A stretch of 14,306 nt of DNA, taken from the NCBI GenBank assembly GCA_028713595.1, contig JAQTNZ010000018.1:1-14306 (forward strand). Direction: 5' to 3'. The position numbers and the translations under genes are program-made. The stretch's first letter is position 1. Every line of letters starts with the position of its first letter. Below are positions 1 through 7,004 of the stretch, piece by piece. The stretch is from Methylovulum sp. GTDB taxonomy: Bacteria; Pseudomonadota; Gammaproteobacteria; Methylococcales; Methylomonadaceae. The notes under the pieces are model-generated. The model did not search any database and was not told where the DNA came from. It saw only the letters and a program-made list of their open reading frames with translations.

Positions 1-664
1 GGACACGGATTTTTTTCTCCATTTCCAAAATGTCCACCTCGCCTTCCATCAGCATCATCAAACTTTCCAGACGGCTTTGGATATTGGCGTTTTCCAAAAT
101 GGCTTGCTTGTCCTGGACTTTCAGGCTCATGTGCGCCGCCATCGTGTCCGCCAAACGGCTGGGGTCATCAATGCCCGCCAAGGAAGTCAGCACTTCGGGC
201 GGAATCTTGTTGTTCAGCTTGACGTACTGCTCAAACGAGCTGATTGCCGTCCGTTGCAACACATCCTGTTCTTGCTCGGACAGCCCCAAAACCTCTTCCA
301 CAGATGTCACTATCGCCGAGTAAAAAGTGCCGGTATTCTGATAAGACACCACGCTGATCCGCTCGCTACCCTCAACCAAGACCTTAACCGTGCCATCGGG
401 CAGCTTAAGCAATTGCAGGATATTGGCGAGCGTGCCCACTTGATACAGATCGGTAAAATCCGGCTCATCGACTTCGGCTTCTTTTTGTGCCACCAGCAAA
501 ATTTGCTTGCTGTCACGCATCGCCGCGTCTAACGCGTCGATGGAACGCTCCCGCCCGACAAACAAAGGGATGACCATGTGCGGATACACCACCACATCGC
601 GTAGCGGCAGCACCGGGATCAACACATCGGCTGCTTGTAACTCTGTTATATGATCTGTTTTCAT
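1..664 (-). CDS. lon: Lon protease, N-terminal part (truncated by window edge)
   Basis: ATP-dependent serine protease that degrades misfolded and regulatory proteins in the cytoplasm. Only the first 221 codons are present; the AAA+ and Ser-Lys protease domains lie outside the window. The visible part is the substrate-recognising LAN domain. Residues about 17-40 contain the near-invariant block PVLPLRDVVVYPHM followed by VIPLFVGRER. Further in, LLKLPDGTVKVLVEG (about 85-99), KIPPEVLTSL and DDPSRLADTMAAHM also match E. coli Lon closely. The ATG at 664 is supported by TAAGGA (minus strand, 673-678) eight bases upstream. The gene runs out of the window, so it has no visible stop. It follows the PilZ-like gene on the same strand but has its own promoter candidate in the 164-base gap. 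Identification is very secure from the N-domain; integrity of the remainder cannot be judged. Confidence 0.96.
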   Translation of the reverse strand, partial: MKTDHITELQAADVLIPVLPLRDVVVYPHMVIPLFVGRERSIDALDAAMRDSKQILLVAQKEAEVDEPDFTDLYQVGTLANILQLLKLPDGTVKVLVEGSERISVVSYQNTGTFYSAIVTSVEEVLGLSEQEQDVLQRTAISSFEQYVKLNNKIPPEVLTSLAGIDDPSRLADTMAAHMSLKVQDKQAILENANIQSRLESLMMLMEGEVDILEMEKKIRV

Positions 665-692
665 AAAATGCGTCCTTAAAACACCATTTGAT

Positions 693-720
693 GGAATAAA
701 AAAGCAGATTTTTTTATTCC
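693..720 (-). promoter_or_regulatory. AT-rich hairpin in the lon leader
   Basis: A perfect 11-bp inverted repeat: GGAATAAAAAA at 693-703 and TTTTTTATTCC at 710-720, with a 6-base loop. It lies about 15 bases upstream of the lon ribosome binding site and downstream of the promoter candidate, so it would be in the mRNA leader. It does not cover the ribosome binding site directly. A weak, temperature-sensitive leader structure or an operator are both possible; the function is inference. Confidence 0.55.
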
Positions 721-737
721 GCGCCCGTAAAAGTAAG

Positions 738-765
738 ATTATGAGGACGGTACTGAAAATAGCAA
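738..765 (-). promoter_or_regulatory. Candidate lon promoter (sigma-70 and sigma-32 readings overlap)
   Basis: Read on the minus strand, TTGCTA (760-765) is followed by a 16-base spacer and CATAAT (738-743), a reasonable sigma-70 promoter. The same DNA reads CTTGCTA, 13 bases, CCTCATAAT, close to the heat-shock sigma-32 pattern CTTGAAA-N13-15-CCCCATNT. lon is a sigma-32 regulon member in E. coli, so heat-shock control is plausible. The start point would be near 731, giving a leader of about 67 bases. Confidence 0.45.
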
Positions 766-828
766 GGATTCTGTTGCAAAATAGGTGTTTTTATTGGGCA
801 TAAGCCGCCTTTTTTCGCCAGCCATGCC

Positions 829-1545
829 CTACTTATCATCCGCCCCGTAACAGGGCTTTTTCTTGAGGGCGGCAAAAATCCTCAACTTATGGGTTAAGGA
901 GCAGTCTTGGGCGTGCGGCAACACTAGCCCTATGCGCTTGCCCACGTCCTCCCCATCCTCCATTTTAAGGTACTCTAACTTCACGAAGGTTTCAAAATAA
1001 TCCATGTCAACGGCCCACACCACCTTAACCCAGCCTTTAAGGTTGGCCTGCGGAAATTCACAGGCCAACACCATGTCTTTTTCAACGCCAACCAGAATGG
1101 GCAAACGGACCACCAGCTCATCTTCCGACAGGCTCACGGTTAGAAAATCAAAATACTCGCTGTGTAACACCAAGCGGCCAGGAATGACCAAATTTGACAT
1201 ATAGGCATGATCGTTGTCGCAAGCAGCGCTGGCACCGCAAGAGACTAGATTTTGAAATTCCAAGCCCAGAAAAATTTGCAGGTGCCGGTCTGTGGACATC
1301 CGGGCTATTTTTGCGCCCCCGAACAAATGCAACGGGGGGATGCAAAAATTGATGGCCTTATGTGGCGGCAATTCTTCCAAGATATGTTTGCCATCGGCGC
1401 TCAAGTACCCTCCTTTCAACCCCACCAGTACGCCTGACGTGGAAATATTCTTGACGATGACCTCCCGTTTTTCCTCGCCAAAATACAAATGACCAGGCGA
1501 GGTGATGGCTTTGCGGTAAGCCCGTTGTTTTAGTGCAGCCTTCAT
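829..1545 (-). CDS. PilZ-like domain protein (possible c-di-GMP receptor)
   Basis: A soluble 238-residue protein with no signal peptide or clear membrane segment. The first half resembles a PilZ domain. A basic N-terminus (KQRAYRK, residues 6-12) is followed about 20 residues later by NISTSGVLVGL (about 33-43), which fits the [DN]xSxxG c-di-GMP motif. The usual RxxxR is present only in altered form (RAYRK or QRAYR), so nucleotide binding is likely but not certain. Residues about 118-205 form a second beta-rich block that could be a diverged second PilZ-like barrel. The start ATG at 1545 has AAGGA six bases further upstream. It lies upstream of lon on the same strand. PilZ proteins typically convert c-di-GMP levels into motility, attachment or polysaccharide output; the specific role here is unknown. 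Confidence 0.7.
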   Translation of the reverse strand: MKAALKQRAYRKAITSPGHLYFGEEKREVIVKNISTSGVLVGLKGGYLSADGKHILEELPPHKAINFCIPPLHLFGGAKIARMSTDRHLQIFLGLEFQNLVSCGASAACDNDHAYMSNLVIPGRLVLHSEYFDFLTVSLSEDELVVRLPILVGVEKDMVLACEFPQANLKGWVKVVWAVDMDYFETFVKLEYLKMEDGEDVGKRIGLVLPHAQDCSLTHKLRIFAALKKKPCYGADDK

Positions 1546-1829
1546 GGTGAATCCTTGCGGTTTATTGGGTTAATACGCATTGGAACAGTCAAAATTACGC
1601 ATCCAGAATTTTCATTAGAGCACTTGCAGGGAAAATTTCAACTGTGTATTTTACTAAGTAATTCTACAAGTTAGACAACATTTATCGCCAATGGTGCGAT
1701 AATTCGCAACAGGTGTTGGCCTTGCCACCCCGCGAAAACCGGCAAGGACTTAAGCCAATACACGCACATAACTGCAAGGTTTATGCCAGAGCCTTTGACA
1801 GGGAATAGCCTTGTTAAAATACACCCGCC

Positions 1830-2111
1830 AAGTTAAGCCGTGCGCGGGTTTACTCGTTCCCACGCGCTGCGTCATTGCCATTAAGTTAATGGATTTGTGC
1901 CTGTAATTTCAACAAGATAAAAGTAGAGCCCTCGTTCCCACACGCTGTGTGGGAATGCGGTCAGGACGCGCTGCGTCCCGTTCCACACCGCAGCGCGGGT
2001 GGCACTGCATTCCCACACAGCGTGTGGGAACGAGTGTGTACTTATTAACAGCCTGATTGTTAAATACAAATCCTTAACTTAATGGCAGTGAAGTTAAGCC
2101 GTGCGCGGGTT
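1830..2111. repeat. 21-bp direct repeats bracketing a palindromic insert (MITE-like)
   Basis: An identical 21-base sequence occurs at 1830-1850 and 2091-2111 (it begins AAGTTAAGCC and ends GCGCGGGTT). Just inside lie imperfect inverted repeats: 1876-1898 (TGCCATTAAG...) and 2066-2087 (its reverse complement with one base missing). TTGTTAAAATACA at 1811 and TTGTTAAATACA at 2057 also match, so the duplicated flank may be longer. The layout resembles a small non-autonomous element with duplicated flanks, although 21 bases is long for a target-site duplication. Confidence 0.6.
1931..2034. repeat. Nested palindromic repeat cluster (REP/BIME-like)
   Basis: The outer arms 1931-1958 and 2007-2034 are perfect 28-bp reverse complements. 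Each arm is itself a hairpin (TTCCCACAC-GCT-GTGTGGGAA). Between them lie GGACGC-GCT-GCGTCC (1964-1978) and a bulged CCGC-AGC-GCGG hairpin (about 1983-2002). All four stems share a GCT or AGC loop. A fifth, broken copy begins at 1853 (CTCGTTCCCACGCGCTGCGT). The arm resembles intergenic repeats seen in several gammaproteobacteria. Confidence 0.85.
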
Positions 2112-2175
2112 CGGGTAACTGTGAAATAATAGCCCTTTAACGCACCTCTTTTTAACCACGATATAGACAGACATT

Positions 2176-3840
2176 ATGGCGCAATATATCTATTCCATGA
2201 ATCGGGTCGGCAAAATCGTCCCGCCTAAAAAATACATCCTCAAAGACATTTCCTTGTCGTTTTTCCCGGGCGCGAAAATCGGCGTGCTGGGCCTGAACGG
2301 CTCAGGAAAATCAACCTTGCTGAAAATCATGGCCGGTATCGACAAGGAAATAGAAGGCGAGGCAATCCCGCAAAAAGGCATTTATGTCGGGTATCTGTCG
2401 CAAGAGCCGCAACTGGATGCCAGCAAAACCGTGCGCGGCAATGTCGAGGAAGCGGTGGCAAACGTCAAGGCCGCTCTGGGCGAGCTGGATGCCGTGTATG
2501 CCGCTTATGCCGAACCGGATGCCGATTTTGACAAACTGGCGGCTGACCAAGCGCGTCTGGAAGACATTATCAATGCGCTGGACGGACACAATATCGACCG
2601 CAAACTGGAAGTTGCCGCCGACGCCTTGCGGCTGCCGGATTGGGATGCCGATGTCACAACCTTGTCGGGCGGGGAAAAGCGCCGGGTCGCCTTGTGCCGT
2701 CTGTTGCTGTCCAACCCCGACATGCTGCTGCTGGACGAGCCAACCAACCATTTGGATGCCGAATCGGTGGCCTGGCTGGAAAGGTTCCTGCATGACTATA
2801 CCGGCACCGTGGTCGCCGTTACCCATGACCGTTACTTTTTGGACAATGTCGCCGGTTGGATTTTGGAACTGGACAGGGGGTCGGGCATCCCTTGGGAAGG
2901 CAATTATTCCAGTTGGCTAGACCAAAAAAGCGCCCGGTTGCTGTTGGAGGAAAAGCAGGAATCCTCGCGCCAAAAAGCCATGAAGGCGGAATTGGAGTGG
3001 GTGCGCACCAACCCTAAAGGTCGCCATGCCAAGAGTAAGGCGCGGCTGGCGCGGTTTGAGGAACTGTCCTCAGCCGATGTGCAAAAGCGCAATGAAACCC
3101 AAGAAATTTATATCCCACCCGGCCCACGTTTGGGCGATGTCGTCATCGAAGCCCATAACATCAGCAAAGGCTTTGGTGAGCGGCTGTTAATCAATGACTT
3201 GAGCTTTAAATTGCCGCCGGGCGGCATTGTCGGCATTATCGGCCCGAATGGCGCGGGCAAATCGACCTTGTTCCGCATGATGGCGGGGCAGGAGCAGCCG
3301 GATTCAGGCACGTTGACCATGGGGCAAACGGTGCAGTTGGCTTATGTTGACCAGTTGCGTGATGATATGGACGACAATAAGACGGTCTGGGAAGAAGTGT
3401 CGGACGGCTTGGACATGATTACCGTCGGCAAGTATGAAACGCCGTCACGCGCCTATTTGGGGCGTTTTAACTTTAAGGGCGGCGACCAGCAAAAACGCAT
3501 CGGCAACTTGTCGGGTGGCGAGCGTAACCGCGTGCATTTGGCTAAATTGCTGAAAACCGGCGGCAATGTCCTGTTGCTTGACGAACCAACCAACGACTTG
3601 GACGTGGAAACCTTGCGGGCGTTGGAAGAGGCGTTGCTGTCCTTTCCAGGCTGTGCCGTGGTCATCTCGCATGACCGTTGGTTTTTGGACCGGATCGCCA
3701 CGCATATCTTGGCGTTTGAAGGCGATAGCCAAGTGGTTTGGTTCGAGGGCAACTACGAGGATTACGAGGCGGACAGGCACCGCCGCTTGGGCAGTGATGC
3801 CGACAACCCCAAGCGTTTGAAGTATAAGAAACTGGCGTAA
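2176..3840 (+). CDS. ettA: Energy-dependent translational throttle protein EttA (ABC-F ATPase)
   Basis: A cytoplasmic ABC-F protein that binds the ribosomal E site and gates entry of 70S initiation complexes into elongation according to ATP/ADP level. At 554 residues it matches the usual length (E. coli 555). It has two nucleotide-binding domains. The first has a Walker A at GLNGSGKST (39-47), a signature at LSGGE (163-167) and a Walker B ending at E188. The second has GPNGAGKST (356-364), LSGGE (445-449) and Walker B with E470. The arm lies near residues 90-140 and the charged linker that contacts P-site tRNA near 245-320. The N-terminus [19 protein letters not shown] matches the family, fixing the start, yet no Shine-Dalgarno is visible before the ATG. 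It is monocistronic, ends at a bidirectional terminator and has a repeat cluster upstream. Confidence 0.96.
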   Translation: MAQYIYSMNRVGKIVPPKKYILKDISLSFFPGAKIGVLGLNGSGKSTLLKIMAGIDKEIEGEAIPQKGIYVGYLSQEPQLDASKTVRGNVEEAVANVKAALGELDAVYAAYAEPDADFDKLAADQARLEDIINALDGHNIDRKLEVAADALRLPDWDADVTTLSGGEKRRVALCRLLLSNPDMLLLDEPTNHLDAESVAWLERFLHDYTGTVVAVTHDRYFLDNVAGWILELDRGSGIPWEGNYSSWLDQKSARLLLEEKQESSRQKAMKAELEWVRTNPKGRHAKSKARLARFEELSSADVQKRNETQEIYIPPGPRLGDVVIEAHNISKGFGERLLINDLSFKLPPGGIVGIIGPNGAGKSTLFRMMAGQEQPDSGTLTMGQTVQLAYVDQLRDDMDDNKTVWEEVSDGLDMITVGKYETPSRAYLGRFNFKGGDQQKRIGNLSGGERNRVHLAKLLKTGGNVLLLDEPTNDLDVETLRALEEALLSFPGCAVVISHDRWFLDRIATHILAFEGDSQVVWFEGNYEDYEADRHRRLGSDADNPKRLKYKKLA

Positions 3841-3850
3841 TACGCCACTG

Positions 3851-3882
3851 CCGTTGGGCGGGCAGGTTTGCCCACCCAACGG
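3851..3882. repeat. Long hairpin downstream of ettA
   Basis: The arms 3851-3864 (CCGTTGGGCGGGCA) and 3869-3882 (TGCCCACCCAACGG) pair over 14 positions with one mismatch and a 4-base loop. The mismatch is C-A in plus-strand RNA but G-U in minus-strand RNA. It has no U-tract of its own and lies next to the terminator, so it is either an mRNA 3'-end stabiliser or a dispersed REP-like repeat. Confidence 0.6.
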
Positions 3883-3890
3883 CAAGCATA

Positions 3891-3920
3891 AAAAAAACCG
3901 CTGTTGACAGCGGTTTTTTT
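3891..3920. terminator. Bidirectional rho-independent terminator between ettA and the PEP-CTERM gene
   Basis: A perfect inverted repeat: AAAAAAACCGCTG (3891-3903), loop TTGA, CAGCGGTTTTTTT (3908-3920). The GC core is flanked by A7 and T7, so it gives a hairpin plus U-tract in both directions. It sits between the convergent stops of ettA (3840) and the PEP-CTERM gene (3941). Confidence 0.92.
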
Positions 3921-3940
3921 ATTGCAGAAACTGCTAAAAC

Positions 3941-4654
3941 TTAAGCTTTTCTTCTGCGGGAAGCCGCCATTCCTGCTAAAGCAAGACCCATTAAGGTGAT
4001 AACGCTGGGCTCGGGTATGCTGGAGGTTTCAAAAAAATTGAACGCCAAGTCTGTTCCCACATTGTTCAGATTAAAATCAAATTTCAAACTGGCGATATGG
4101 GCTAAGTTGCCGCTACCACTGAGCAAGGAAAACAAAATATCAAAACTATGCGCCGAGTTTACCACAGGTATCGCATAATTGGTCAGTGTCAATGTGTTGC
4201 TTGACGTATCAGTCGCAATTATATTTAAAAGGGACGCATGGTCTGCTGATATAAAATGCAAGCGGAACAAGCTATTGCCACCGCCGTTTGTCAAATCGAC
4301 CCCACTTGGGGCTGTGGTGTTCCATGATACGAAAGCATTGCCCAATACGTCATCAGATGAAGCTATGCTCAATTTATTAATAGAGCCAGCCACTTGGGTA
4401 GAAAGGGAGGAGCCTTCGCCACCTGCTGACATGTTAGCAGATAGGGTACGGCTCTCAAACACCGATGTCGTGGCAGGAGTGTTTAAGAGTGAATTGGTTT
4501 TTGTGACCGCTGTGGCATCAAGAACATCATCAGTGGCTCCATTTGAACCCGATTGGCTTCTGCCAAAGCTGTCAATTACTAGTGGTGAAGCATAGCCGCT
4601 ATTAGCAAACACCATCATACCCATAACGGCAGTGGCAAGTATTAGTTTTTTCAT
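3941..4654 (-). CDS. PEP-CTERM sorting-signal surface/exported protein
   Basis: A 237-residue exported protein. Residues 1-22 form a signal peptide (MKKLILATAVMGMMVFANSGYA, cleavage after YA). The tail is a textbook PEP-CTERM signal: IPEPS (about 213-217), a short hydrophobic helix (218-231) and the basic end RRRK. In the known family an exosortase (EpsH/XrtA type) recognises this tail, processes the protein and releases it to the envelope or extracellular polysaccharide matrix. The body is rich in Ser, Thr, Asn and Gly, predicted beta-rich, and contains no cysteine; no enzymatic domain is recognised. The ATG at 4654 has AAGGA six bases upstream. The gene is visibly less GC-rich than its neighbours. 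It stands alone on its strand between ettA and prfC; no exosortase is in the window, but a PEP-CTERM-type sugar transferase begins at 13532. Confidence 0.9.
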   Translation of the reverse strand: MKKLILATAVMGMMVFANSGYASPLVIDSFGRSQSGSNGATDDVLDATAVTKTNSLLNTPATTSVFESRTLSANMSAGGEGSSLSTQVAGSINKLSIASSDDVLGNAFVSWNTTAPSGVDLTNGGGNSLFRLHFISADHASLLNIIATDTSSNTLTLTNYAIPVVNSAHSFDILFSLLSGSGNLAHIASLKFDFNLNNVGTDLAFNFFETSSIPEPSVITLMGLALAGMAASRRRKA

Positions 4655-5328
4655 AACAATTCCTTAATACAAGGTTAAATTTATAAAGTGGGTATTGGGG
4701 TTTTATCCAAAAAAAATATTACTATTATCTTTTTCGACAAATCCATGGTGGTTTTTAATCCGTTTAACGATGGGATAAATTCTCGCTATAGCTATAAGCA
4801 TAAATCGTACCGATTTTTTATCTTATTGTTTTTACTTTTTAAAATAATGAGGGATAGCGCATCGAAGGCAGTGGTCAGCAAAAATGTAAATTTTTTAGAC
4901 AATGCCCTCCAGTTTCTTGCTTGGGCTATTTCATATCGGCGCTTTAAATACCTGAATGTATATCGGCTTTGACCTTAGCCTATTATTTTTTGGTGCTTGT
5001 CGGGGATGGGAAGGTAAAAAATACTGAAAGTGACGGAGATTTGTTTTTGGTAACGCCTTTAGGTATGTAAATAAACCTGACAGCCAGGGTAAGCAAAAGG
5101 AAACGGGGCTACCAAGCCGACTTAACACGCCTTAACTTAAACAACACCAATGACGGTGAAAATCAGGCCAACCCTAGCAAACCATTTTGCCGCGCACCGA
5201 CAGGCATTTGACCCTTACCCAAAACCATGCAAAGCTTCCCGCCCGGCAGGCTTTTAAGATAATCACCGCACAGGCCGGGATGAATCGGTTATAATCGGCT
5301 ATTTTCGGATCAACCAGTCAATCAAGGC
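4655..5328. other. Intergenic region, AT-rich left half, no convincing gene
   Basis: A gap between the divergent PEP-CTERM gene and prfC. Bases 4680-4980 are strongly AT-rich. A weak minus-strand promoter candidate for the PEP-CTERM gene is TTGGAT (4705-4710), 19 bases, TATAAA (4680-4685). Small palindromes occur at 4787-4796 (TATAGCTATA) and 4802-4816 (AAATCG-TAC-CGATTT), possible operators. The right half (about 4980-5280) shows nothing I can name. Open frames at 4688-4972 (plus) and 4931-5128 (minus) look accidental. Confidence 0.6.
5290..5295 (+). promoter_or_regulatory. Candidate -10 element for prfC
   Basis: A perfect TATAAT 33 bases before the prfC start. The -35 position (about 5267-5272, CGCACA) is poor and there is no extended TG. 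If it is used, the leader would be about 25-30 bases long. Confidence 0.4.
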
Positions 5329-6909
5329 ATGTCAGAAATACGTTCAGAGCTTAAACGGCGGCGCACTTTCGCCATCATTTCCCACCCCGATGCAGGCAAG
5401 ACCACCATCACCGAAAAACTGCTGCTGTTCGGCGGGGCAATCCAGCTGGCGGGGTCTGTCAAAGGGCGTAAGGCGGCACGCCATGCCACTTCTGACTGGA
5501 TGGAAATGGAAAAGGAACGCGGCATTTCGGTGACCACCTCGGTGATGCAGTTTGAGCATCACAATGCCATTATCAACCTGTTGGACACCCCCGGCCATGA
5601 AGACTTTTCCGAAGACACTTACCGCACCTTGACGGCGGTGGATTCGGCGCTGATGGTGATTGACGTGGCGAAAGGGGTCGAAGAGCGCACCATTAACCTG
5701 ATGGAAGTATGCCGGTTACGGACAACCCCGATCCTGACCTTTATCAATAAGCTGGACCGCGAAGGCCGCGAGCCGATAGAGCTGATGGACGAAGTGGAAA
5801 ATGTGCTAAAAATCCAATGCGCCCCGATTACCTGGCCTATCGGCATGGGCAAGCGTTTTAAAGGCGTTTACCATCTGTATAAGGATGAAATCCATTTGTT
5901 CAGCGCCCAACATGGTGGCCGCATTGCCGAAGCGGAGGTCATCAGAGGGCTACACAACATTAAGCTGGATGAGTTGCTGGGCGACCAGGCCGAAGAGCTG
6001 CGCGAGGAAATTGATTTGGTCAAAGGCGCCAGCCATGAATTTGAGCTGGATGCGTATTTGGCGGGCAAGCTCAGTCCGGTCTTTTTTGGCTCGGCGATCA
6101 ATAATTTCGGGATTTTGGAATTGCTGGACGCGTTTGCCGAATATGCCCCGCCCCCTAGGCCGCGTGAGGCCGAACAACGCACCGTGCAACCGGATGAAGA
6201 TAAATTTACCGGCTTCGTCTTTAAGGTGCAGGCCAACATGGACCCGGCACACCGTGACCGGGTGGCGTTTTTGCGGGTCTGTTCGGGCAAGTTCGACAAG
6301 GGCATGAAAATCCACCATGTCCGCTTAGGCAAGTCCGTGCAGGTCGCCAATGCCATCACGTTTCAGGCGGACACCCGTAAAAGTGTCGAAGAGGCTTATC
6401 CTGGGGATATTATCGGCCTGCATAATCATGGTACGATTCAGGTGGGGGACACTTTTACCCAAGGCGAAGTGTTGAAGTACGGCGGCATCCCCTACTTTGC
6501 CCCCGAACTGTTCCGCCGCGTGGTGCTAAAAGACCCGTTACGCGCCAAGGCCTTGCAAAAAGGCTTGGTGCAATTGACCGAAGAGGGAGCCACCCAGTTG
6601 TTCCGCCCCCTCAAAAACAACGATTTGATTTTAGGGGCGGTCGGGGTGTTGCAGTTTGATGTCACCGCGTTCCGGCTGAAGGGTGAATATAATGTCGAAT
6701 GTGTCTATGATGCCGTGCCCATTTCCACGGTGCGCTGGGTCAGTTCCGACAAACCCGCCAAGCTTGAAGAGTTTAAGAAAAAGGCTTTTGACAATTTGGC
6801 CGAAGACGGCGGCGGTTATTTGGTGTATGTCGCCAACAGCCGGGTCAATTTGCAATTGACCGAAGAGCGCTGGCCGGACATTAAGTTTAGCGCCACGCGG
6901 GAGTTATAG
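5329..6909 (+). CDS. prfC: Peptide chain release factor 3 (RF3)
   Basis: A cytoplasmic translational GTPase that recycles RF1/RF2 from the ribosome after peptide release and contributes to post-peptidyl-transfer quality control. The length of 526 residues fits RF3 (E. coli 529). G1 is SHPDAGKTT (18-26), the G2 region is GISVTTS (about 65-71), G3 is DTPGH (86-90) and G4 is NKLD (140-143). The rest covers the EF-Tu-like domain 2 ([17 protein letters not shown]) and the C-terminal RF3 domain ([10 protein letters not shown]). The conserved [16 protein letters not shown] block close to the N-terminus fixes the ATG at 5329. The only purine-rich stretch before it, AAGG, is one base from the ATG, too close for a normal Shine-Dalgarno. 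The gene appears monocistronic, with a TATAAT about 33 bases upstream. With ettA it makes two ribosome-acting NTPases in the same neighbourhood. Confidence 0.97.
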   Translation: MSEIRSELKRRRTFAIISHPDAGKTTITEKLLLFGGAIQLAGSVKGRKAARHATSDWMEMEKERGISVTTSVMQFEHHNAIINLLDTPGHEDFSEDTYRTLTAVDSALMVIDVAKGVEERTINLMEVCRLRTTPILTFINKLDREGREPIELMDEVENVLKIQCAPITWPIGMGKRFKGVYHLYKDEIHLFSAQHGGRIAEAEVIRGLHNIKLDELLGDQAEELREEIDLVKGASHEFELDAYLAGKLSPVFFGSAINNFGILELLDAFAEYAPPPRPREAEQRTVQPDEDKFTGFVFKVQANMDPAHRDRVAFLRVCSGKFDKGMKIHHVRLGKSVQVANAITFQADTRKSVEEAYPGDIIGLHNHGTIQVGDTFTQGEVLKYGGIPYFAPELFRRVVLKDPLRAKALQKGLVQLTEEGATQLFRPLKNNDLILGAVGVLQFDVTAFRLKGEYNVECVYDAVPISTVRWVSSDKPAKLEEFKKKAFDNLAEDGGGYLVYVANSRVNLQLTEERWPDIKFSATREL

Positions 6910-7004
6910 TCGTAGGGGACTTGAAAACGGCAAAAATGCCCCAAGGCTTAGGATAATAATCCCTAGGCTCCCCATCCAGTTTCTTAATTTCCCTATTTTC
7001 AACC

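Larger units (their letters stand above)
1546..2175. other. Repeat-rich intergenic region, no gene
   Basis: A 630-base gap between divergent genes (PilZ-like, minus; ettA, plus). From 1546 to about 1800 I see only AT-rich sequence plus a small inverted repeat (TTATCGC at 1682-1688, GCGATAA at 1696-1702). From 1811 to 2111 there is a dense repeat assembly: direct repeats, terminal inverted repeats and stacked hairpins, listed separately. The promoter of ettA should lie downstream of or within it, but I cannot assign it with confidence. Confidence 0.8.

Noticed and set aside
1881..2069. A 62-codon open frame on the minus strand
   Set aside because: It lies entirely within the palindromic repeat cluster; its FPHAVWE/FPHSVWE segments are translations of the repeat arms. 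There is no ribosome site and no family resemblance.
4688..4972. A 94-codon open frame on the plus strand starting with GTG
   Set aside because: It is AT-driven, with no ribosome binding site, no recognisable domain and a composition (many F, K, I, N) expected from AT-rich noncoding DNA.
4655..4980. Sigma-54 (-24/-12) promoter upstream of the PEP-CTERM gene, as expected for PrsR-controlled genes
   Set aside because: I looked for GCAA-N5-GTGCCA on the plus strand and found no acceptable match.
4931..5128. A 65-codon open frame on the minus strand
   Set aside because: No ribosome site, no domain, and it overlaps another unconvincing frame; judged accidental.
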